From an uncultured Oscillospiraceae bacterium (GTDB lineage: Bacteria; Bacillota; Clostridia; Oscillospirales; Oscillospiraceae), in the NCBI GenBank assembly GCA_910587205.1, contig CAJULZ010000013.1:1-33985 (forward strand): 33,985 nucleotides of DNA, read 5' to 3'. Made by a program: the position numbers and the translations under genes. This document shows positions 14,437-21,327 of the stretch, in pieces. Within the stretch, counting starts at the first letter, position 1. The number at the start of each line of letters is the position of its first letter. The notes beneath the pieces are model-generated. The model did not search any database. It was not told the origin of the DNA and saw only the letters and a program-made list of their open reading frames with translations.

Positions 14437-15759
14437 ATGAAATCTGCCGCGGACATCTGGGAAAAAGTAAAGAGCTTGATGGAGGGCAGCATGACCGCGG
14501 TCTCTATCGACACCTGGTTTGGCGACGTGGAAGCCATCGCCTTGGAGGACACCCGCCTGGTGCTGTGCGTTCCCACCGATTTCAAGCGGAATATCATCCG
14601 CACCCGATTCCAGGGCGCCGTGGAGCAGGCCCTGCAAGAACTGTTCTCCTTCAGCGTGGACGTGGCCCTGCTTCTTCCGGAGGAACGGGACGCCTATGCC
14701 GCCCAGCAGACCTCCGCCGCCCCCGCAGGGGGGGACGGCGCGGAGCGCTACACCTTTGAGCGCTTCGTGGTGGGCTCTACCAACCGGTTTGCCTACACCG
14801 CCGCGAAAAAGGTCGCCGAGGAGCCCGGAGGCTCCTACAACCCCCTGTTCATTTACGGCCAGTCCGGCCTGGGCAAAACCCACCTTCTCCATGCCATCGC
14901 CAATCAGGTAGGCCGCGACCACCCGGGATACCGCATCATGTATGTCCAGAGCGAGGACTTTGTCAATGAATTCATTGACCACGTGCGCCACGGCAAGGAT
15001 ATGCAGGGGTTCCGGGACAAATACCGCCTGGTGGACCTGTTCCTCATGGACGACGTGCAGTTTATCGCCGGCAAGGACTCCAGCGAGGAGGAGCTGTTCC
15101 ACACGTTTAACACCCTGTACGAGCAGAAGAAACAGATCGTGTTCACCTCCGACCGCCCCCCACAAGAGATGCTCCGTTTGGAACAGCGCCTCCGGACCCG
15201 GTTTGAACAGGGCCTCCCCGCGGACATACAGCCCCCCGACTACGAAACCAGGGTGGCCCTGCTGAAAAACAAGGCGGTGGAGCGGGGGATTTCCCTGCCC
15301 GACCCGGTGCTGTCCTACGTGGCGGAGAACATCACCTCCAACGTGCGGCAGATCGAGGGCGTAGTCAACAAGATCATGGCCTTCCAAGAGCTGATGGGGG
15401 CCCAGGTGGACGTGGAGACCACCGTACGCGCCGTGCGGGACATCCTCCGGGCCAAGGAGAATTTCCTGCCCTCGGCGGACACTGTGATCCAGGAGGTGGC
15501 CCGGTTCTACGAGCTGGACAGCGCCGCCATCCGGGGCCAGAGCCAAAACAAGGAGATCAGCACCGCCCGGAATGTGGCCATGTATATCATCCGGGAGATG
15601 ACCCAGCTCTCCCTGGCTGAAATCGGCCAGCAGTTCGGCGGGCGGCACCACTCCACCGTGCTCAACTCCATCAACCGGGTGGAGAAAATGATGAAAGACC
15701 AGCCGGAGCTGTCCGAAATCATCCGGGATATCACCAACGCGGTGAATTCGGCGTATTAA
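14437..15759 (+). CDS. dnaA: Chromosomal replication initiator DnaA
   Basis: A 440-residue initiator. Domain I spans about 1-80 and a short linker about 85-105. The AAA+ domain III has Walker A GQSGLGKT (141-148) and Walker B LFLMDD (201-206). Domain IV ends with the DNA-binding signature GGRHHSTVLNSINRVEKMM. GAGGGGG precedes the ATG. DnaA-ATP melts oriC and loads the helicase. The following dnaA-dnaN spacer is a likely oriC part. Confidence 0.98.
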   Translation: MKSAADIWEKVKSLMEGSMTAVSIDTWFGDVEAIALEDTRLVLCVPTDFKRNIIRTRFQGAVEQALQELFSFSVDVALLLPEERDAYAAQQTSAAPAGGDGAERYTFERFVVGSTNRFAYTAAKKVAEEPGGSYNPLFIYGQSGLGKTHLLHAIANQVGRDHPGYRIMYVQSEDFVNEFIDHVRHGKDMQGFRDKYRLVDLFLMDDVQFIAGKDSSEEELFHTFNTLYEQKKQIVFTSDRPPQEMLRLEQRLRTRFEQGLPADIQPPDYETRVALLKNKAVERGISLPDPVLSYVAENITSNVRQIEGVVNKIMAFQELMGAQVDVETTVRAVRDILRAKENFLPSADTVIQEVARFYELDSAAIRGQSQNKEISTARNVAMYIIREMTQLSLAEIGQQFGGRHHSTVLNSINRVEKMMKDQPELSEIIRDITNAVNSAY

Positions 15760-16060
15760 ATCCGTTACCTTCCACCCGTGCAGGAAGTAACCAAAGACAC
15801 GCTCAGGGGCGCCCGGCCCACTTATTTTATTAAACCACCTTCCACAACCCTGCGCCCTGTGGTGTGGAACCCTGTGGAAGCTTCCGCCCCCGTCCGCCTC
15901 TCTGTGAAAGCTGTGCATATCCTGCGGAACCCTTTGAGGACGCTCAATTTCCCGCCCCACAGCGCTTTCGGGATTTTTCCACACCTTCCGCAGCCCCTAC
16001 GGGCTACTGCGATATAAAAACACTTCCTCCCTTGCGGGGAAAGAAGAAAGGAACCCGCTT
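15760..16060. other. Probable oriC segment between dnaA and dnaN
   Basis: A 301-base gene-free spacer with a cluster of TTCCACA/TGTGGAA motifs: 15838-15846, 15863-15871, 15873-15881 and the better TTTTCCACA at 15975-15983 (one mismatch to TTATCCACA). TGTGCATAT at 15912-15920 is a weaker match. A short AT-rich tract ACTTATTTTATTAAA (15820-15834) could unwind. Position and motif density fit a DnaA-box region, but no perfect box is present, so the assignment is moderate. Confidence 0.55.
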
Positions 16061-17182
16061 ATGAAATTTTCCTGTGAAAAAGCGATCTTACAGACCGCTG
16101 TCACCACCGCCGGTCGGGTTGTCGCTGCCAAGAGCTCCATCTTGGCGCTGGAAGGCGTGTTGGTGGAGGCCGAACCCGGCTTTCTACGCATCAGCGGCTA
16201 TAACCTGGAAACCGGCATTATAACCCAGGTGGACGCCGATGTCCGGGAAAGCGGCGCTATCGTCCTGTCTGCCCGTCTGCTGGGGGAAATCCTCCGGCGT
16301 ATGCCGGACGACGCAGTATCCGTCACCGTCGACGCGGGGGGCTCGGTACACGTTGAATGCGGCCCCACATCCTTTGACATTATGGGCAGCAGCGACGAGG
16401 ATTTTCCGGATCTTCCCTGTGTGGATGATGGGAATGGGCTTTCCATCACCCAGGGAAACCTGCGGGCGATGATCGGGCAGACCATTTTCGCCGTCAGCGA
16501 CAACGAAAGCCGCCCCATCCATACCGGCGCGCTGTTTGAGGCCGACGGCAAGGAGCTGACCATGGTGGCGGTGGACGGCTACCGTCTGGCCCTGCGGCGG
16601 GAAGAATTGCTCAGCCAGGACGTCCCGGGGACGCTGTCCTTCGTAGTTCCCGGCGCGGCCCTCAGCGAGGTGGAAAAGATCTGCGCTGATTCCGACGCTC
16701 CTGTCACCGTAACCCAGGGGGACCGCCATGTCACCTTTGAGGTGGGCGGCACGCTGCTGGTGGCCCGCCGGCTGGAAGGGGAATTTCTTAATTACCGCCA
16801 GACCATTCCCCGCAGCAACGCCGTGGTGCTGGAGGCGGACTGCGCCGACCTCCAGCGGTCTATTGACCGGGCGTCCCTCATCATCAACGAGAAGCTGAAA
16901 AGCCCGCTGCGGTGCAAATTTGGGAACGGCACGCTGTCCATCGCCTCTAAAACCGCCATTGGCGCCGCTTTTGACATCTGCGACATCTCCGGAGACGGTA
17001 AGGGGCTGGAGATCGGCTTCAACAACCGCTTTTTGATGGATGCGGTAAAGGCCGCCCCGGCCCAGCGCGTCCGCTTGGAGCTGAATACCTCCACCTCCCC
17101 CTGCCTGCTGCTGCCCTTGGAAGGGGAGCCGGACAATTTCTTGTATATGGTCCTCCCGGTCCGGCTCCGGGCGGCGGAGTAG
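16061..17182 (+). CDS. dnaN: DNA polymerase III beta sliding clamp
   Basis: A 373-residue clamp that rings DNA and tethers polymerase III, with the three-domain length of the family. It starts MKFSCEKAILQTAVTTAGRV and ends in PVRLRAAE, close to the usual LPVR C-terminus. The MVAVDGYRLALRR segment in domain two is typical. An AAAGGA site precedes the ATG. Confidence 0.97.
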   Translation: MKFSCEKAILQTAVTTAGRVVAAKSSILALEGVLVEAEPGFLRISGYNLETGIITQVDADVRESGAIVLSARLLGEILRRMPDDAVSVTVDAGGSVHVECGPTSFDIMGSSDEDFPDLPCVDDGNGLSITQGNLRAMIGQTIFAVSDNESRPIHTGALFEADGKELTMVAVDGYRLALRREELLSQDVPGTLSFVVPGAALSEVEKICADSDAPVTVTQGDRHVTFEVGGTLLVARRLEGEFLNYRQTIPRSNAVVLEADCADLQRSIDRASLIINEKLKSPLRCKFGNGTLSIASKTAIGAAFDICDISGDGKGLEIGFNNRFLMDAVKAAPAQRVRLELNTSTSPCLLLPLEGEPDNFLYMVLPVRLRAAE

Positions 17183-17243
17183 TTTCTTTTTCTCCCGGGG
17201 AAGCGTCTGCCGGATCGAAAACCAAAGGATCGGAATATAGAGC

Positions 17244-17273
17244 TTGGTTTTTGTCTGAGGCGGGCGATATGAT
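17244..17273 (+). promoter_or_regulatory. Possible promoter before the S4-recF genes
   Basis: TTGGTT (17244-17249), 18 bases, TATGAT (17268-17273) in the 123-base spacer after dnaN. This is a modest match. The genes could equally be read from dnaA or dnaN. Confidence 0.33.
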
Positions 17274-17305
17274 TCGAAAAATGGGAAAAGCATGAGGAAA
17301 CCGCT

Positions 17306-17518
17306 ATGGAAGAAAATCACGTGAAAATTGAAACGCCTTTTATCCGGTTGGACGCCCTGCTGAAATTTGCCGGGGCGGTGGAGACCGGGGGGGAGGCCAA
17401 GCTGATCATCCAAAACGGCGGGGTTATGGTGAACGGCGTGCCCTGCGCCATGCGGGGAAAAAAGCTCTACCCCGGCGACAAGGCGGAGGTGGACGGCCGT
17501 GAGTTTGTGGTCGAATGA
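17306..17518 (+). CDS. S4-domain RNA-binding protein (YaaA/RlbA type)
   Basis: A 70-residue S4-fold protein: IRLDALLKFAGAVETGGEAK, then IIQNGGVMVNGVPCAMRGKK and a closing EVDGREFVVE. It is the standard gene between dnaN and recF in Firmicutes and binds RNA, possibly in ribosome assembly. Its stop overlaps the recF start by 4 bases (ATGA). Confidence 0.92.
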   Translation: MEENHVKIETPFIRLDALLKFAGAVETGGEAKLIIQNGGVMVNGVPCAMRGKKLYPGDKAEVDGREFVVE

Positions 17519-18621
17519 CGGTCAACGCCATTACTCTGGACAATTTCCGCAGCTATGCCCACGGGGAGGCGGCGTTTCATCCCGGCATGAATATTATCGT
17601 GGGGGAAAACGCCCAGGGTAAGACCAACCTGCTGGAGGCGGTTGCCTATCTATCCTCCGCGTCGTCCCACCGGGCGCGGTATGACCGGGAGCTGATCCGC
17701 CGCGGCGAGGAACGCGCCGCGCTGAGGGCCAAAATTACCAGCCGGGGCCGGGAGCTCACCCTGGAGGCGGAGCTTCGCCAGAGGACCCGGCGGCAGCTGT
17801 GCTCCAACGGGGTAAAGCTGAGGACGGCGGGGGAGCTGTCCGGCTTGTTGAATACGGTGCTGTTCTGTCCGGAGGATTTATACCTGATCCGGGAAGGGGC
17901 GGAGGCCCGCCGCCGCTTTCTCGACCGCTGCATCTGTCAGCTCCGCCCGCGGTACGCCCAGGCGCTGACGGAGTATAAGCGTTTGTATCAGCACAAAACC
18001 CGCATCCTGCGGGACAGCGGGGAGCATCCGGGGCTGTTGGACGCGCTGGACGATTTTTCCCTGCGCATGGCCCAGTGCGGCGCAGTGATCGTCCACTACC
18101 GGGCCCACTTCATCCGCCGGCTGGGGGAGACGGCCCCCTCCATCCATGGGGACTGCTCCGGGGGCCGGGAAAAACTGGCCCTGCGGTATGAAACCGTTTC
18201 CACCGTCACAGAACCGGAGGGGGGCGTAAAAGCCATTCTGCCCCAGCTGCTGGCCCACCAGGAAGCCCATCGGGAGGCGGAGATCGCCGCCCGTGCCTGC
18301 CTGTCCGGGCCCCATAAGGACGACCTGGCGGTAGATATCGATGACAGCCCCGCCAAATCCTACGCCTCCCAGGGCCAGACCCGTACGGCGGTGCTGGCAT
18401 TGAAATTGGCCGCCCGGGAGATTTTCTACCACGACTGCGGCGAATGGCCGGTGCTGCTGCTGGACGACGTACTCAGTGAATTGGACGCGCGGCGGCAGGA
18501 ATTCGTCCTCAACCGCATTACCTCCGGGCAGGTATTCATAACCTGCTGTGAGGAGGAGAAGCTGGCCCGCCTGCGGGAGGGCAAGGCGTTTCACGTGAAA
18601 CATGGCCGGCTGGAAGGGTAA
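17515..18621 (+). CDS. recF: DNA replication and repair protein RecF
   Basis: A 368-residue SMC-like ATPase that helps load RecA at gaps with RecO and RecR. Walker A is GENAQGKTN (30-38). The signature region is in SQGQTRTAVLALKLA, and Walker B with D-loop in WPVLLLDDVLSELDARR (about 310-326). The 3' end encodes FHVKH, and these codons form a parS palindrome. Start codon ATG overlaps the upstream S4 gene, the usual coupled arrangement. Confidence 0.97.
   Translation: MTVNAITLDNFRSYAHGEAAFHPGMNIIVGENAQGKTNLLEAVAYLSSASSHRARYDRELIRRGEERAALRAKITSRGRELTLEAELRQRTRRQLCSNGVKLRTAGELSGLLNTVLFCPEDLYLIREGAEARRRFLDRCICQLRPRYAQALTEYKRLYQHKTRILRDSGEHPGLLDALDDFSLRMAQCGAVIVHYRAHFIRRLGETAPSIHGDCSGGREKLALRYETVSTVTEPEGGVKAILPQLLAHQEAHREAEIAARACLSGPHKDDLAVDIDDSPAKSYASQGQTRTAVLALKLAAREIFYHDCGEWPVLLLDDVLSELDARRQEFVLNRITSGQVFITCCEEEKLARLREGKAFHVKHGRLEG
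18587..18602. promoter_or_regulatory. parS site inside the recF 3' end
   Basis: CGTTTCACGTGAAACA matches the Spo0J/ParB consensus TGTTTCACGTGAAACA at 15 of 16 positions. parS sites cluster around oriC and serve chromosome segregation and SMC loading. This one is embedded in recF codons for FHVKH, so it is constrained twice. parA and parB are not in this window. Confidence 0.88.
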
Positions 18622-18633
18622 GGGGGTTGGGAC

Positions 18634-18897
18634 ATGTACCTGCATCTGGGCCAGAATGTCATGGTGGCAGACCATGCCGTGATTGGAATTTTTGATTTGG
18701 ACAACACTACCTGGTCGTTCCGCACCCGCCGCTTTTTAGAGCGGGCGGAGCGGGAGGGCTGGGTTACGGCGGTAGGGGATGACCTGCCCCGCTCTTTTGT
18801 GCTGGCGGACGGCAGGGACGGCAGGCCCGTGGTGTGGCTCACGCCGCTGTCGTCCCAGGCGCTGTCCGTACGGGCGGAAAAGAACAGCTTTGAATAG
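18634..18897 (+). CDS. remB: RemB-like regulator (extracellular matrix regulator family)
   Basis: An 87-residue protein that starts MYLHLGQNVMVADHAVIGIF and continues FDLDNTTWSFRTRRFLERAE, typical of the RemB/YaaB family found between recF and gyrB in Firmicutes. Its Bacillus relative affects biofilm matrix genes, perhaps as a DNA-binding ring. GGGGGTTGGG precedes the ATG. Confidence 0.88.
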   Translation: MYLHLGQNVMVADHAVIGIFDLDNTTWSFRTRRFLERAEREGWVTAVGDDLPRSFVLADGRDGRPVVWLTPLSSQALSVRAEKNSFE

Positions 18898-18909
18898 AGG
18901 AGGAATAGC

Positions 18910-19329
18910 ATGGAGCCCATCGAACACCTGTGGAAAGACCGAAAACGCCGTCTTGGCCTTCCCTTGTCGTTTACCCGGTACTTTCTCAGCGAGGACCGGC
19001 TGTTCTGTGAGACCGGATTGCTGAATTTGAAGGCGGACGAGGTCCTGCTCTACCGGGTGCAGGACCTGGAGCTCACGATGACTCTGGGCCAGCGGATTTT
19101 TGGGGTGGGGACGGTGTGCGTCCACTCCTCGGATAAAAGTATACCCCACCTGGATTTGAAGAACGTGAAAAATCCCAGGCAGGTCAAGGAACTGATTCAC
19201 CAAAAGGTAGAACGGGCCAAAGAGCGCCGCCGGATGCGCACCACCGAGCTTTTGAGCCATGAGGACGGGACCTGCTGTCACGATGAGGACGAGCTGGACA
19301 TCGTAACGGACGGGGACGACGTGGATTAA
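18910..19329 (+). CDS. PH-domain (bPH2-like) protein
   Basis: A 139-residue protein. YFLSEDRLFCETGLLNLKAD and LLYRVQDLELTMTLGQRIFG are the hallmark strands of the bacterial PH-like domain (YdbS type). It has no membrane helix, and the Glu/Asp-rich C-terminus (about 110-139) is probably unfolded. A strong AGAGGAGG precedes the ATG, 12 bases after remB. The ligand is unknown. Genes of this type recur at this position before gyrB in related clostridia, to my recollection. Confidence 0.78.
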   Translation: MEPIEHLWKDRKRRLGLPLSFTRYFLSEDRLFCETGLLNLKADEVLLYRVQDLELTMTLGQRIFGVGTVCVHSSDKSIPHLDLKNVKNPRQVKELIHQKVERAKERRRMRTTELLSHEDGTCCHDEDELDIVTDGDDVD

Positions 19330-19354
19330 TTTAAAAACACAGCGGAGGAATATC

Positions 19355-21313
19355 ATGTCAGAAGAACGCAGCGAAATGAATGAACTGAACACCACCCAGG
19401 TGGAGCATGAATACGGCGGGTCGGAGATCCAGGTGCTGGAGGGCCTTGAGGCCGTCCGGAAGCGCCCGGGCATGTATATCGGCTCCACGTCCGCGTCCGG
19501 CCTGCATCACCTGGTGTATGAGATTGTGGACAACGCCATCGACGAGGCGCTGGCGGGATACTGCAATTATATCACCGTGGAAATTCTGGACGGCGATGTG
19601 ATCCGCGTCACCGATAACGGCCGCGGCGTGCCGGTGGATATCCAGCCCCAGACGGGCAGGCCCGCTCTGGAGGTGGTATACACGGTGCTCCACGCCGGGG
19701 GTAAGTTCGGCGGCGGCGGATACAAGGTATCCGGCGGCCTCCACGGGGTGGGCGGCAGCGTAGTCAACGCCCTCAGCGAGTGGATGGAGGTGCGGGTGCA
19801 CAAAAACGGGCAGGTCTACGAGGTGAAATTCTCCCGGGGCGCCATCACCCAGGAGATGACCGTGGTTGGGATCACCGAGAAGACGGGCACCGAGGTGGTG
19901 TTCAAGCCCGACCCGGAGATGTTCGAGACCACCGTGTACGACTATGAGACCCTCCACCGCCGGATGCGGGAGCAGGCGTTTTTAAACGCCGGCGTGCGCA
20001 TCCTCATGGCTGACCGCCGCCCTGGCCGGGAAGCGGAAGAGGATATGCACTATGAGGGCGGCATCCGGGAGTTCGTCACCTTCATCAACCAGAACAAGAC
20101 CCCCCTGCACCAGCAGGTGATCTACATGTCCGGCTCCAAGGAGGACTCCATGGCGGAAATCGCCATACAGTACAGTGAGGACAGCTACAACGAGATTATC
20201 GTCTCCTTTGCCAATAACGTCCACACCCCGGAGGGCGGCATGCACGAGGAGGGCTTGAAGCGGGCCCTCACCAACGTGCTCAATGCCTACGGCAAAAAGG
20301 TGAAAATCCTCAAGGATGAGGACAAGGTGTCCGGCGACGACTGCCGGGAGGGCTTGACCTGCGTGATCTCCGTCAAGCTCACCGAGGCCCAGTTCGAGGG
20401 CCAGACCAAGGCCAAGCTGGGTAACAGCGAGATGCGCACGCTGGTGAATAACGTGGTGAGCGACAAGCTGGAGCAGTTTTTGGAGGAAAACCCGGCGGTG
20501 GGCAAGGCCATTCTGGAAAAGGCCCTCATGGCCAACCGCGCCCGGGAGGCCGCGAGGAAGGCCAGGGAGTCCGTTCGCCGCAAGACCGCCCTGGAGTCCG
20601 GGCAGATGCCGGACAAGCTCCAGGACTGCAACGAGCGCGACCCGGCCCTGTGCGAACTTTATATCGTAGAGGGCGACTCCGCGGCGGGCTCGGCCATCGA
20701 CGGCCGGGACAGCCGGTTCCAGGCTATCCTGGCCATGTGGGGCAAGATGCTCAACGTGGAGAAAGCCAGGGCGGACAAGATTTACGGAAACGACAAGCTC
20801 TATCCCCTGGTGCTGGGCCTGGGCGCGGGGATCGGGGACGAGTTCAACCTGGAAAAGCTGCGTTATCACAAAATCATCATCATGTCCGATGCCGATGTGG
20901 ACGGCGCGCATATCCGCACGCTGCTGCTCACCTTCTTTTTCCGCTATATGCGCCCGCTCATTGAGAAGGGCTACGTTTATTCCGCGGTGCCGCCGCTGTA
21001 CAAGCTCACCCGGGGCAAGATTACAAAGGTGGCCTACGACGACATCCAGCGGGAGCGGATCGCCGAGGAGATGCGGGGCGGCAACCCCAACGTGAAGGTA
21101 GACATCAGCCGCTTTAAGGGCCTGGGCGAGATGGACGCCCACGAGCTGTGGGACACCACCATGAACCCGGAGACCCGCACCCTGCGGCGGATCACCCTGG
21201 CGGACGCGGTGGCGGCGGACAATATTTTCACTATCCTCATGGGGGAAAAGGTGGAACCCCGGAAGGAATGGATCGAGGAGAACGCAAAATACGCCCTGAA
21301 TGTGGATTACTGA
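19355..21313 (+). CDS. gyrB: DNA gyrase subunit B
   Basis: The 652-residue ATPase subunit of gyrase. The GHKL ATP site shows EIVDNAIDEALAG, DNGRGVPVD and GGLHGVGGSVVNALS. The TOPRIM domain has YIVEGDSAAGSA and DADVDGAHIRTLL. The C-terminal GyrA-binding segment ends with GLGEMDAHELWDTTMNPETR. CGGAGG precedes the ATG, and gyrA follows after 14 bases with its own GAGGAGG, so the two subunits are made together. Confidence 0.98.
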   Translation: MSEERSEMNELNTTQVEHEYGGSEIQVLEGLEAVRKRPGMYIGSTSASGLHHLVYEIVDNAIDEALAGYCNYITVEILDGDVIRVTDNGRGVPVDIQPQTGRPALEVVYTVLHAGGKFGGGGYKVSGGLHGVGGSVVNALSEWMEVRVHKNGQVYEVKFSRGAITQEMTVVGITEKTGTEVVFKPDPEMFETTVYDYETLHRRMREQAFLNAGVRILMADRRPGREAEEDMHYEGGIREFVTFINQNKTPLHQQVIYMSGSKEDSMAEIAIQYSEDSYNEIIVSFANNVHTPEGGMHEEGLKRALTNVLNAYGKKVKILKDEDKVSGDDCREGLTCVISVKLTEAQFEGQTKAKLGNSEMRTLVNNVVSDKLEQFLEENPAVGKAILEKALMANRAREAARKARESVRRKTALESGQMPDKLQDCNERDPALCELYIVEGDSAAGSAIDGRDSRFQAILAMWGKMLNVEKARADKIYGNDKLYPLVLGLGAGIGDEFNLEKLRYHKIIIMSDADVDGAHIRTLLLTFFFRYMRPLIEKGYVYSAVPPLYKLTRGKITKVAYDDIQRERIAEEMRGGNPNVKVDISRFKGLGEMDAHELWDTTMNPETRTLRRITLADAVAADNIFTILMGEKVEPRKEWIEENAKYALNVDY

Positions 21314-21327
21314 GGAGGTGACGGAGC

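Noticed and set aside
17316..17331. Third parS-like string with TCACGTGAAA at the start of the S4 gene
   Set aside because: Only about 10 of 16 positions match the consensus. The outer arms needed for ParB are absent.
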